Shown: piece by piece, positions 54,159 through 62,900 of the stretch
How the letters are laid out: each line of letters opens with the position of its first letter
Numbering within the stretch: the first letter of the stretch is position 1
NCBI GenBank assembly: GCA_004762155.1
Contig: SIHP01000008.1
Coordinates: 219,917-283,916, forward strand
Origin: Flavobacteriaceae bacterium
Lineage (GTDB): Bacteria; Bacteroidota; Bacteroidia; Flavobacteriales; Flavobacteriaceae
DNA: 64,000 nt
Direction: 5' to 3'
Program-made: the position numbers and the translations under genes
Notes under the pieces: generated by a model
The model's input: the letters and a program-made list of their open reading frames with translations, nothing else
Database searches by the model: none
Told to the model about the DNA's origin: nothing

Positions 54159-54512
54159 TTAATTTATAGTTAAAGTGAAAATGTTTTCTTCAGTTTGGTA
54201 TTCAGTGTTTTTAGCAATAACATACCATTGATAATCACCAGCTGCTAAATTTTGAGTAATAGAAGTATCCGTAATTGTTGTGTTCAGAATAAGTTGACTA
54301 GCATTTTCGAAGTTAGGAGTAACTATTCGAATTAGATATTCATCTGCATCTTCTAGTTCATCCCAAACAAATGTGATGTTTCCAGCATCAAGTACTGTTT
54401 CACTTTGTGGAGCCAAAACAGCAACAGTTTTGTCTGAAATATTTTCAACAAAAAGGGCTTCACAACTGACACAAAATAGTAATAGCAATGTATTTAATAA
54501 AATCTTTTTCAT
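54159..54512 (-). CDS. Small lipoprotein with FN3-like domain, possible secretin pilot
   Basis: Protein of 117 aa. Lipobox LLLFCVSCEALF (Cys about 17), then a single beta-sandwich of FN3 type (ITFVWDELEDADEYLIRIVT, YQWYVIAKNTEYQ). It lies 6 bases upstream of the secretin gene, so it may be a pilot for secretin assembly. The idea is positional. Confidence 0.7.
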   Translation of the reverse strand: MKKILLNTLLLLFCVSCEALFVENISDKTVAVLAPQSETVLDAGNITFVWDELEDADEYLIRIVTPNFENASQLILNTTITDTSITQNLAAGDYQWYVIAKNTEYQTEENIFTLTIN

Positions 54513-54560
54513 GATTAATTTTTAATTAGCGTGTAAAAGTAAAAAATAATTTCTTTTTTA

Positions 54561-54568
54561 TACTTTTG
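54561..54568 (+). promoter_or_regulatory. Candidate -7 box for the inverted gspG gene
   Basis: TACTTTTG matches TAnnTTTG. It lies 23 bases upstream of the ATG at 54591. A small hairpin (TCTCTT-AAAA-AAGAGA, 54571-54586) covers the ribosome-binding region and could lower translation. Confidence 0.45.
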
Positions 54569-54590
54569 TTTCTCTTAAAAAAGAGATTAA

Positions 54591-55004
54591 ATGAAAAAGA
54601 AATTTTTAGATAAGAAGTTAAAAGCCTTTAATTTACAAGAACTTTTAGTTGTTTTAGTAATAATAGGTATATTGGTGTTAATTGCACTACCTACATTAAT
54701 GCCTCAGATTGCAAAAGCCAAAAGTGTTGAAGCTAAATTGCAGTTAAATCATTTATATGGGTTGCAAACAGATTATTTTTATATACATTCTAAATATTCA
54801 AATGATTTTAAAGAAATAGATTTTATACCTCCAGTAAATGTAAGTCAGGGTGGTACAGCATACTATAGTTATGAAATTATTGAATCTTCAACAGGCTCAT
54901 TTAAAGGAAGAGCAACAGCTGTAAGTGATTTTGATAGAGATGGTATTTTTAATGTTTGGGAAATTGATCAAGATAAAAAGTTAAAAGAAGTTACTAAAGA
55001 TTAA
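54591..55004 (+). CDS. gspG: Major pseudopilin, GspG-like
   Basis: Protein of 137 aa. Class III prepilin start KAFNLQELLVVLVIIGILVLIALP, cleaved before Phe, with Glu at mature position 5. Short soluble domain with GspG-like YGLQTDYFYIHSKYS and an acidic loop (SDFDRDGIFNVWEID). It is encoded opposite to all other cluster genes and overlaps the gspF stop by 4 bases, so it has its own promoter, letting the abundant subunit be made separately. Confidence 0.9.
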   Translation: MKKKFLDKKLKAFNLQELLVVLVIIGILVLIALPTLMPQIAKAKSVEAKLQLNHLYGLQTDYFYIHSKYSNDFKEIDFIPPVNVSQGGTAYYSYEIIESSTGSFKGRATAVSDFDRDGIFNVWEIDQDKKLKEVTKD

Positions 55005-56131
55005 CCAATAACAGTACTCAGTTTAAACATAGGTATATACATAGCTACTAAAATTACGGCAACAACGGCACCTAATACTAAAATTATAAGAGGTTCTAAA
55101 GCAGAGCTTAACATTTTAGATTTATGCTCAATATCTTTGTTGTATTGGTTAGTAAGTCTGTCAAAAATAATTTGATTCTGATTAGTTTCTTCTGCAACTT
55201 TAATAAGTGTTACCATTTTAGAATCAAAAATTGTGTGTTTTGATAGACTTTCCGATAATGATTTTCCAGTTAAGATATCTGACTCTACATTTTTTAAAGC
55301 AAATTGTAAAGGATAAAAAGCCACCATTTTTTGAGTTAATTGAATTCCATTAAGTAAAGGTACTTTTGCACCTGTTAATAATGTAATTGCTTGTGTAAAC
55401 TGAGCCATTTTTACTTTTCTTAAAAATTCTCCTACAAAAGGTAGTTTTAAGACTAAAGAAGAAGAAGTTTTTTGATACCAAATTTTTTTTTGAACCACTT
55501 TTCTGAAAATTAGAACAGTTATAATTAACAAAAATAAAATCCAGTAATAATTTCTAAAAAAGTTTGATATTGTTATTATTTTAGCAGTTATCCAAGGGAG
55601 TTCAACGTTGTTTTGTTTAAAAATATCGGCAAACATTGGTACTACAAACTGTAACATAAATAACACTGCTAAAAATGCAGTTAATAAAATAATTATAGGA
55701 TACGATAAAGCATTCATTATCGTTCTTTTTTGCTCATTTTTTCTTTTGTAAAAGTTACTTAGCTCTTCAATAACTTTATCAATAGTACCTGTTTTTTCTC
55801 CTATTTGAATAGAATAACATTCGTAATTTGAAAACTTATTTTGATTTCTTAACGCTTCAGAGAAGTTTTTACCTGAAATTAAATCATCAATAATAGCATT
55901 AAATAATTGTATGTCTTTTTCGTTTTTATATTCTTTAACGATTAAATCAAGTGCATCTTTAAGTTCTAGTCCAGCTTGTAAAAGCACATACATTTCGGTA
56001 TAAAAAATCTCTTTCTTTTTGTTAGAAAAAGAGTTGCCAAATAATGTTATTTCTTTCTTTAATAAATCATTTATATCAAAGTTAGTTTTGCTTTGTTTGT
56101 TTGCCTTAATTTTTTTAATTTCAAATCCCAT
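55001..56131 (-). CDS. gspF: Type II secretion inner-membrane platform protein GspF
   Basis: Protein of 376 aa. Two homologous T2SSF domains (about 40-165 and 240-365) with the motifs VLLQAGLELKDALDLI and LLTGAKVPLLNGIQLT and the ISGKNFSEALR/LTGKSLSESLS-type repeats. Three membrane spans. It anchors the assembly ATPase. It lies 2 bases after the pseudopilin gene. Confidence 0.95.
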   Translation of the reverse strand: MGFEIKKIKANKQSKTNFDINDLLKKEITLFGNSFSNKKKEIFYTEMYVLLQAGLELKDALDLIVKEYKNEKDIQLFNAIIDDLISGKNFSEALRNQNKFSNYECYSIQIGEKTGTIDKVIEELSNFYKRKNEQKRTIMNALSYPIIILLTAFLAVLFMLQFVVPMFADIFKQNNVELPWITAKIITISNFFRNYYWILFLLIITVLIFRKVVQKKIWYQKTSSSLVLKLPFVGEFLRKVKMAQFTQAITLLTGAKVPLLNGIQLTQKMVAFYPLQFALKNVESDILTGKSLSESLSKHTIFDSKMVTLIKVAEETNQNQIIFDRLTNQYNKDIEHKSKMLSSALEPLIILVLGAVVAVILVAMYIPMFKLSTVIG

Positions 56132-56133
56132 AA

Positions 56134-56586
56134 CTATTTATTCATATAAAATGTGGCGTCTTTTTCTGTAAATACAAATATATTTTTATTGTAAATTTCT
56201 TCTGTTTGTATTTTTATAGCATCAATATTACCTGTTGTAACTTTTTTATCATCTAAAAATAAGTCTATAGCATTAATTGTAATAAAAATACTATCCTCAT
56301 TTCGTAGTATACAGTTCTCTAAAATTTTATATTCAACAGCATCTAAACCATTAGAGAAAAATAGTTTATTGTCAGTTTTGTAATTGCCAACTCCGTAATA
56401 ATTAAAATCTCTCCATAAAATTTTTTCAAATCGTTTTAATTCTTCTTTATGAATCATTTTTTTTTGAATAGAGCCAACTTGTTTTTTTACCATTGAAAGT
56501 GCTAAAAAGGCCATAGAAACTACAATTGTAGCTACAATCATTACAACAAGAAGCTCAGTTAAAGTAAATGCTTTAGTTTTTTTCAT
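56134..56586 (-). CDS. Minor pseudopilin (GspJ/GspH-like)
   Basis: Protein of 150 aa. Prepilin start KAFTLTELLVVMIVATIVVSMAF, cleaved before Phe with Glu5. The soluble part has FEKILWRDFNYYGVG, as in GspJ-type minor pseudopilins. It overlaps the upstream pseudopilin gene by 14 bases. Confidence 0.85.
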   Translation of the reverse strand: MKKTKAFTLTELLVVMIVATIVVSMAFLALSMVKKQVGSIQKKMIHKEELKRFEKILWRDFNYYGVGNYKTDNKLFFSNGLDAVEYKILENCILRNEDSIFITINAIDLFLDDKKVTTGNIDAIKIQTEEIYNKNIFVFTEKDATFYMNK

Positions 56587-56914
56587 TACTTATAATTTTT
56601 CTTGTTAGTTTTTTAGTGTTTCCTTTTGATGAAATACTAAACTCAATCCAATTAACACCAGCTATTTTTTTTTCTTCAATAGCAATAAGCAAGCTTTCAT
56701 TCTGATCCGTATATGGGATTTTCAATTTCTTGTTTCTGTATTTATAGATTAACTCATGTATAAGGACTTCTTTTTTATGACTATCATTTGTAATAAACCC
56801 TTTCATTAAGTTGCTTAAAACAGCCATAGTAATTCCAAAAACTAATATTATAATTACTGTAGCAATTAATATTTCATTTAATGAAGAGGCTTTTATTTTT
56901 TTTAATATAACCAT
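56573..56914 (-). CDS. Minor pseudopilin (GspI/H-like) with Ser at +1
   Basis: Protein of 113 aa. Prepilin-type start KASSLNEILIATVIIILVFG; cleavage after Ala would give Ser at +1 instead of Phe, with Glu5 kept. Short soluble domain. Overlaps its upstream neighbour by 13 bases. Confidence 0.8.
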   Translation of the reverse strand: MVILKKIKASSLNEILIATVIIILVFGITMAVLSNLMKGFITNDSHKKEVLIHELIYKYRNKKLKIPYTDQNESLLIAIEEKKIAGVNWIEFSISSKGNTKKLTRKIISNEKN

Positions 56915-58143
56915 TTTGAAACTCCTTGTTTTTTTGAGTTAAAATTTAGTCCAGAATATTCTTCTGGTAAATTTAAAGCGTTTATATTTCCATTATAAAT
57001 ATGATTAAGGTATACGCTACCAAACTGTTTTGTAATAAAGTTATTTGTGTATACACAACCTTTAATATTACCTAATAATTCTAGGTTTCCTTCACAATAA
57101 ACTTCGCCAGCTATATTTGTGTTTTTACTAATTTTTATTTGTGGAGAAAAATTAGTTTTTATTTTTTTAGTACTATTTTGTTTATATAAGACAATTCCTT
57201 TTACGGTAGTGTTTTCGGCAATTAAAATACTCTCTTCTTTTGTATTTACTTTTTTTGTGTTGATAACTACAGAAGAAGGATAGTTAAGCGTACAGTTTTT
57301 TTGAATATGTATTTTTTCTGAAGCAAACATTTGAAAGTTGCCATTAACATTTGTTTGTACTACTATTTCAGGAGCGATTAAAATAATATCTTCTAAAATA
57401 GCAGATTTATCAACAATTATTTTTCTATTAGATTCTATAATAATATTTCCTTTTAAAACAATATTATGTAATCGTATACTCGTATTGCTATTGTAGTATA
57501 ATGTGTTCTTAAAAAATGATTGTATAATGTTATCATTAACGTTAAGGTTAATATTTTCAATAGCACCCGTTAAGAATTCATTTTTGGTAAAGTTAATTTC
57601 TTTTAAAGCTGGTAAGTGTGTTGAGCTTTTATTAATTTTTCCATTGATTAATCTCTTTCCGTAAAAAGAAGTACCAGAAATATTACCTTTTTTAACACCT
57701 TTGTTAGGTAAATCAGCATTACCAATAATAGTACTTGTTCCAACTAATATTAATGGCGTATTGTGGCTGGTTAAATAAATAGCTTTTTTTTTATTTGTTT
57801 TATATCCTATTAAACCAATTTTTTTAAAAGTTTCTTTAGCAACATGTGAAGTGATATGTACTATGTTGTATATGCCCCATTTTTTTTTAAAAAAAGTAGC
57901 TTTTTCTTTTTCGTTTTCAGAAAGTTGTTGCGTTGTTATAGTATTATAAGGTAAGTTAATATTAGAAAGTTGGTGAAATCCATTATTTACATTTAGTATA
58001 CTTTCTTTATAAAGATTGTTTTTAATAGCAACTTTTTTTTGTAGTGCCATTAATTGTAAAAATCCAAGTAATATTATTAATATAATAGTTGATATTATAA
58101 TAACATATTGAAGTGCACCAGCTTTAATTTTTTTAGTTAACAT
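56902..58143 (-). CDS. GspK-like pseudopilin with beta-helix (bactofilin-like) domain
   Basis: Protein of 413 aa. Prepilin-type start KAGALQYVIIISTIILIILLGF, lacking Glu5 as GspK tip subunits do. The body is not the usual helical GspK domain. From about residue 125 it shows repeated short strands with polar turns (GTSTIIGNADLPNKG, IVLKGNIIIESNRKIIVDKS, KNTNIAGEVYCEGNLELLGN), as in bactofilin or left-handed beta-helix folds. It probably caps the pseudopilus. Position fits gspK. Confidence 0.7.
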   Translation of the reverse strand: MLTKKIKAGALQYVIIISTIILIILLGFLQLMALQKKVAIKNNLYKESILNVNNGFHQLSNINLPYNTITTQQLSENEKEKATFFKKKWGIYNIVHITSHVAKETFKKIGLIGYKTNKKKAIYLTSHNTPLILVGTSTIIGNADLPNKGVKKGNISGTSFYGKRLINGKINKSSTHLPALKEINFTKNEFLTGAIENINLNVNDNIIQSFFKNTLYYNSNTSIRLHNIVLKGNIIIESNRKIIVDKSAILEDIILIAPEIVVQTNVNGNFQMFASEKIHIQKNCTLNYPSSVVINTKKVNTKEESILIAENTTVKGIVLYKQNSTKKIKTNFSPQIKISKNTNIAGEVYCEGNLELLGNIKGCVYTNNFITKQFGSVYLNHIYNGNINALNLPEEYSGLNFNSKKQGVSKWLY

Positions 58144-58151
58144 AACCTTTT

Positions 58152-58607
58152 TTATTTGGTTATAATATTAACTTCGTCTTGATGCTTTACTTTTATTTCT
58201 TTACTATTACCGCTAATTAGTTTGATATCGTTAAATACATCTCCAATTTTCATTATTTGTTGCTGATTTTTAACGGTAACAATAAATGATTTAGACTTTT
58301 TATTAATAACAATACCATTATAAATTATTTTTGGAAACCTCGTTTTTGTATGTTTCTTTTTTGTTTTTTTAGTAGATCTTTTTTTTAGCTTGGTTTGCTT
58401 ATATCTATCTAAAAAAGGATCTCTATCATGAGTGTTTACAACGTAAATTTCTTTTTCCTGTGTTTTTTCTGGAGTAAATTTTTGGTATTGCGTAAGTTCT
58501 TGCTTTTCTGATTCTGGATTTAAATAACCATATATCTGAACTCCAATAATTCCCCAAACGATACATGAAATAGCAAGTAGAATATATGTTTTTTGTTGTT
58601 TTTTCAT
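58152..58607 (-). CDS. PilP/GspC-like protein
   Basis: Protein of 151 aa. One membrane span (YILLAISCIVWGIIGVQIY), a Lys/Thr-rich linker with RDPF (as in GspC/PilP linkers), then a small HR-type beta domain (FPKIIYNGIVINKKSKSFIV...MKIGDVFNDIKLI). It links the platform to the secretin. It is 5 bases downstream of gspE. Confidence 0.75.
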   Translation of the reverse strand: MKKQQKTYILLAISCIVWGIIGVQIYGYLNPESEKQELTQYQKFTPEKTQEKEIYVVNTHDRDPFLDRYKQTKLKKRSTKKTKKKHTKTRFPKIIYNGIVINKKSKSFIVTVKNQQQIMKIGDVFNDIKLISGNSKEIKVKHQDEVNIITK

Positions 58608-58612
58608 TTTCT

Positions 58613-60025
58613 TTATGAAATTAATAAAGAGTATGCTTCATCAATAGAAGTAACACCTTCTTTAATTAAATCTATAGCATTTTTTTTAAGTGTATTTATT
58701 TTGTTATCGGTTAAATACGTGTCAATTTCTAGCTCTTCTTTTTTTATAGCAGTTTCAATAGCTTTAGTTACAGGAATGATCTCATAAATAGCTTTTCTCC
58801 CTTTATATCCTGTTTGATAGCATTCTGCGCATCCTTTAGCAACATGATGACTTTGTATTGAATATTCTTTTAAAATAGCGTCAGAAATTTCTTCTGAAAT
58901 ATGTTCAACTTTTTCTTTACAATTATTACAAAGTTTTCTAACCAATCGTTGTGCTAAACTAACATTTAAAGTGCTTGCAATTAAAAAAGAAGGCACTCCC
59001 ATATCTATTAATCTAGAAACAGTTCCCCAAGCAGAATTTGTGTGAATTGTAGACAATACTAAATGACCAGTTAATGCAGCTCTTATAGCCATATTTGCTG
59101 TTGCCACATCTCTAATCTCACCTACCATAATTATGTCTGGGTCTTGACGTAAAAATGTTCTTAAGGTACTTGCAAAATCCAAACCAATATCTTCCTTTAA
59201 TTGTACCTGATTTATACCTGTTAACGTATATTCTATTGGGTCTTCTACAGTAAGTATATTGGTGTCGTCATTATTTAATTCCTTTAATGTAGCATATAAA
59301 GTTGTTGTTTTTCCAGAACCAGTAGGCCCAGAAATTAAAATAATACCATTTGGCTTTTTTATGGTTTTTCTGTACGTTTTTATTTCTTCAGTTGTAAATC
59401 CTAATTTTTCTAGTTGAATAGCAACACTGTTTTTAGATAAAATACGTAACACTAATTTTTCTCCGTGTAATGTTGGTAAAGAGGATACACGAATATCAAA
59501 GTCTTCTGTGCTTGTAGCTATATTTATTCTACCATCTTGTGGTAATCTTTTTTCAGAAATATCCATACTTGCCATAATCTTTAACCGATTAATGATTTTC
59601 GGATATTCGTCATGAGAGATTAAATATTTTTCTATAAGCTTTCCATCAATTCTAAATCGAACTCTATTTTGCTCTTCAAAAGTTTCAAAGTGAATATCAC
59701 TACTACCTATTTCTTTGGCTTCATGAATAATATTTAATAAAAAATCGTTGGAATATTGTAAGGTATGTATTCCTTCTTTTTTTCTTTTTCTATAATTAGT
59801 TAAAAGAAGTTCATTGATGCGTTTTTCAGTTTCGTTTTTTACGCTTACTTTTTTACCTAAAATAATCTCAAGTTCATTCTCTAGCTCTGTTGTATTGGTG
59901 TTGTCGGTTAAAAAAGTATAAAAATTAGGGTTGTTTTCTAAAGGTATAATTCTGTAATCATAGGCTAATTCAGAAGGTATTAACTGAACTAATTCTGTAG
60001 CAATATCTAAATTTTCTTTTTCCAT
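58613..60025 (-). CDS. gspE: Type II secretion/pilus assembly ATPase GspE
   Basis: Protein of 470 aa. N-terminal domain (about 1-85), then the ATPase core: Walker A GPTGSGKTTTLYATL, Asp box DILTVEDPIEYTL-type, Walker B RQDPDIIMVGEIRD and His box GHLVLSTIHTNSAWG. A four-Cys zinc motif (LCNNCKEKVE...GCAECYQTGYKG) follows. It powers pseudopilus growth. It shares one base with the prepilin peptidase stop. Confidence 0.96.
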   Translation of the reverse strand: MEKENLDIATELVQLIPSELAYDYRIIPLENNPNFYTFLTDNTNTTELENELEIILGKKVSVKNETEKRINELLLTNYRKRKKEGIHTLQYSNDFLLNIIHEAKEIGSSDIHFETFEEQNRVRFRIDGKLIEKYLISHDEYPKIINRLKIMASMDISEKRLPQDGRINIATSTEDFDIRVSSLPTLHGEKLVLRILSKNSVAIQLEKLGFTTEEIKTYRKTIKKPNGIILISGPTGSGKTTTLYATLKELNNDDTNILTVEDPIEYTLTGINQVQLKEDIGLDFASTLRTFLRQDPDIIMVGEIRDVATANMAIRAALTGHLVLSTIHTNSAWGTVSRLIDMGVPSFLIASTLNVSLAQRLVRKLCNNCKEKVEHISEEISDAILKEYSIQSHHVAKGCAECYQTGYKGRKAIYEIIPVTKAIETAIKKEELEIDTYLTDNKINTLKKNAIDLIKEGVTSIDEAYSLLIS

Positions 60026-60525
60026 TAAATAGCATATAAGTTTACAAAGTTACACATTAAATTTATGAAAAATACTATGAATAAAAAGATGGATTGAAAA
60101 CCAGCTAGTGGCACTGTTTTTTGTTTTAAACTATTTTTTAATATAAAAAATAATAAACCAGAGAATATTAATGATAAGGAAAATAAAATAAGAAAGGTTA
60201 ATGTTGGAAAACTAACAGCAAAAATTAAAAAAAACAGAATGTCTCCAAAACCAATTGCCTCTGTAAAATGTAATTTCATTTTATATTTTATATACATAAA
60301 AAGCACAAAACAAATAAATGTAACAGTTGCAATGTTGAAACCAATATTTAATAAAAAGGTATCTAAATAGGTTGTTGTATAATAAATGTAAGCTGATATT
60401 AATAACGTAATTAATAAAATAATAAGATAGACTTGTCTTTCTTTAAAATCTTGATAAAAGATAAATAATAATAAAACTAACAGTAAGTATATCAATGTGT
60501 AATGATGTTGTTTTAGCAAACGCAA
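60025..60525 (-). CDS. A24-type prepilin peptidase, short form
   Basis: Protein of about 166 aa, with six membrane spans. The two catalytic Asp sites are visible: FYQDFKERQVYL and EAIGFGDILFFLIF (GxGD). The N-terminal methylase part of full PilD is absent. The start is uncertain: the frame begins at TTG (60525), with no in-frame ATG upstream. A TATTTTTG -7-like box overlaps this TTG, so the true start may lie a few codons later. It should process the four pseudopilins. Confidence 0.82.
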   Translation of the reverse strand: MRLLKQHHYTLIYLLLVLLLFIFYQDFKERQVYLIILLITLLISAYIYYTTTYLDTFLLNIGFNIATVTFICFVLFMYIKYKMKLHFTEAIGFGDILFFLIFAVSFPTLTFLILFSLSLIFSGLLFFILKNSLKQKTVPLAGFQSIFLFIVFFINLMCNFVNLYAI

Positions 60526-60612
60526 AAATAAAGTAATTCTTAGGGTTCTTACATAGTTTTCTGTTTTTTATAAAGAAGTATTATTTTCGCAGCCTGAAAA
60601 AGGCTATGAAAA

Positions 60613-61902
60613 ATGTACAAAAGGAATTATCATCCATTGATAATTGTGATGTATGTAAGTGGAATGTTAGATGCGAATCAACTCGCTCAAATTCCCAAAA
60701 CAACACGATACAATTGGAATCAATTTACCCACGAGAATTATTATGGAAACGATTGGGCTATAGCTTATATAGATCAATTTGATGCTATTAAAGATGTATT
60801 TGCTTCTAAGTTTTTGTTTAAATCACTTCGGTTTTTAGCAGAAACTAGAAAAGGATATTTACATATGTTAGGGGAATTTGCATACCATAAAAAACTACTA
60901 AAATTACATGCTTCTAATATTTTAAGTTCAATAGAACACTTGGCTTCCCTATCCAAAGTATCTGTAGTAAGTGCTTGTAAATATTACGGAGTTTCCAAAG
61001 ATTGGTATTATACCCAGAAAAGAAAACTCATTTGTGAACTTAGTCCTTTTCAGAAGTGTTATAAACAACATCCAAATCAGTTAACGACGAACGAAGTCGT
61101 TGCTATTGAAAATTTGGTTACTAATCCTGTTCATTTTGGTAAAACCAAAACAACATTATATTATCATGCTATTTTAAATGATATGGTTACTTGCGGAAAA
61201 TCTACTTTTTTTAAATACGCTTCTGCTTTAGGATATCAAAAACCAAAACGGTTTAAGCAACCTATAAAAAAAGGATTTAGAGCCTCCAAAATATTTGAGT
61301 GGTTGCATGTAGATATTACGAATGTTCGTACTCAAGATGACGGAATTCAAAAAGTAGCTTTTGCAAAAGATAATTTTTCAAAAGCGATTTTACATTATAG
61401 TTCTACAGGTGATAAAGCAGGAAGTAAATTTATTAGAAACCTTTTTCAAGAAACTTTCGATAAGTATGAGCTACTTAATAATGCAAATCCCATTAATATT
61501 TTGTCGGATGGTGGAAGTGAGAATAAAGGAGAACTTTTAACTTGGGTTGATAATATACAAGCACCCCCAGTAGTTTCTAAAATTACTGCTCAAACGAAAG
61601 ACTTTCCTTTTTCGAACTCCATGTCAGAAAGTACGCATAGTATTTATAAAACTGAATTCATGCGTGGTAACTTGTCTTTAAATACAGAAAGACACTTACA
61701 AGATTTAAAACGGTTTGTGCAGTATTATAATTACGAAAGGTATCCCACAGAATTATACGGATATACTACTATGGAAATTATCCAAGGAAAGGTTCCTGAT
61801 AAAAATAGATTCAAGGAACAAATTTTATTAGCTAGAAAAAGTAGAGTAGAAGTCAATCAACAATTTAATGATTGTAGTATTACTATGTCTTATAATTTGT
61901 AA
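60613..61902 (+). mobile_element. rve-family (DDE) transposase
   Basis: Protein of 429 aa. N-terminal helix-turn-helix parts (AQIPKTTRYNWNQF; KVSVVSACKYYGVSKDWYY), then an integrase core with WLHVDITNVRT (D), NILSDGGSENKGE (D) and SESTHSIYKTEF (E). This is the layout of IS3/IS481-like enzymes in Bacteroidetes. A terminator-like hairpin follows at 61996. I found no clear terminal inverted repeats or target duplications, so it may be a stand-alone or decayed element. It separates the secretion cluster from the RHS region. Confidence 0.85.
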
Positions 61903-61995
61903 AAAGGATTGTTTTTGCATATAAAGATGCCATTTCTAGGTACGAAGCAATCTTTTACAATTTAAAAATGTAAGGTTTTTATTTTCTTCTAAGTA

Positions 61996-62030
61996 AAAAA
62001 GGAATATTCATGTTTTGAATATTCCTTTTT
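61996..62030. terminator. Hairpin terminator after transposase; copy 2 of the dispersed repeat
   Basis: 15-bp perfect stem (AAAAAGGAATATTCA / TGAATATTCCTTTTT) with a 5-base loop, almost identical to 48954-48991. It is usable by the transposase transcript. Confidence 0.75.
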
Positions 62031-62072
62031 GATGTTTGTTTTTTTATAAACCTCTGTTTTACTGATCATTCC

Positions 62073-62109
62073 CAATATTGGAACCATTTTGTCGTGGTTT
62101 CAAGTAGAG
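62073..62109. repeat. Dispersed intergenic repeat block, copy 2
   Basis: CAATATTG, then CCATTTTGT, TGGTTT and AAGTAG; the counterpart of 49018-49054, again downstream of the same hairpin. Confidence 0.55.
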
Positions 62110-62168
62110 AGTGCCCTGCTATGATAAGAGATACTAAAGCAAGATTAGCTTATTCTTAAAACAAACAA

Positions 62169-62190
62169 AACCATAACTTTCGTTACGGTT
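62169..62190 (-). terminator. Terminator of the RHS-lipoprotein unit
   Basis: On the minus strand a 9-bp stem (AACCGTAAC / GTTATGGTT, one G-T pair) with a GAAA tetraloop is followed by TTGTTTGT. It lies 100 bases after the lipoprotein stop. Confidence 0.65.
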
Positions 62191-62254
62191 TCATTTACTT
62201 TTAATTTATTATTTCTTACTCATGAACGCTACTAGTTGAAAACTAGCAGTAGCC

Positions 62255-62322
62255 GTTATTCTCACATACTAGGATGAGCGGGGGTAGCGTTATTCTGACA
62301 TGCTAGCGGCATCGGGGGAATT
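62255..62322. repeat. Two tandem imperfect 34-base repeats
   Basis: GTTATTCT-x-ACAT-x-CTAG...CGGGGG occurs twice with a period of 34 bases. The second copy encodes the last residues of the lipoprotein (AASMSE). This could be a conserved 3' junction sequence of RHS loci, used when tips are exchanged. Confidence 0.5.
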
Positions 62323-62895
62323 TAATCTTTGATACTCTTTCTGTTCATCATCCCAATTTTTATACATCTTAATTCTTTTATCTAATTCTAACCCGACTAA
62401 AGGTTTATAATATGAAATATATAAAATATTTTCTGTCTCACTTTTACTAATCTTTTCTTTTGAACATTTTACAAAGAAAATATTATTGTCAAAATCTCTT
62501 ACTGTAATAAAACTAAAACCTTCTGATTTATCCTCTTTATTATAGAATTGAAAAGGGGAAATTAAAGTAAGTCTTTCTTTTCTCATTATGCTTCTAGCAA
62601 CTTCAACATTTATTGAGTCCAACTTAATAGACCAATCAATATTTAATATTGTATTCGTATTGTTTTCAAAAGTTACAATACTTGTAGTGTCTTTATCTTT
62701 TTTTATAAATGTTGGCATGTCTGAAATAACCCTCGTGTAATGAAATTTTTTGATTATCGATAAAGTATCATAATTATTATAATTTAAGTCAAGAACTCCG
62801 TCAAATTTTAGTTCTTTCTTTTGATTGCAAGAGAATATCAAAAAAAAGATGATTAAAATATTAAGTATTAATAGTGTGTTTCTTTTTCTGATCAT
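62290..62895 (-). CDS. Lipoprotein downstream of RHS tip, possible immunity protein
   Basis: Protein of 201 aa. Lipobox LIIFFLIFSCNQKKE (Cys about 23), then a soluble domain of unknown fold. It starts 5 bases after the RHS stop, the usual place of an immunity gene. A lipoprotein would protect the periplasm. No family recognised, and the immunity role is positional. Confidence 0.6.
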   Translation of the reverse strand: MIRKRNTLLILNILIIFFLIFSCNQKKELKFDGVLDLNYNNYDTLSIIKKFHYTRVISDMPTFIKKDKDTTSIVTFENNTNTILNIDWSIKLDSINVEVARSIMRKERLTLISPFQFYNKEDKSEGFSFITVRDFDNNIFFVKCSKEKISKSETENILYISYYKPLVGLELDKRIKMYKNWDDEQKEYQRLNSPDAASMSE

Positions 62896-62900
62896 CGTAA

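Larger units (their letters stand above)
61903..62289. other. 387-base intergenic region after transposase
   Basis: No gene. It contains the repeated hairpin (61996-62030), the 37-base repeat block (62073-62109), a GAAA-loop terminator (62169-62190) and a pair of tandem 34-base repeats (62255-62322). Confidence 0.5.

Noticed and set aside
61902..61966. Hairpin AAAAGGATTG...CAATCTTTT after the transposase
   Set aside because: The stem is imperfect and the loop is very long. The hairpin at 61996 is a better terminator.
60526..61995. Terminal inverted repeats of the transposase element
   Set aside because: Flanks show no matching ends or target duplication that I could support.
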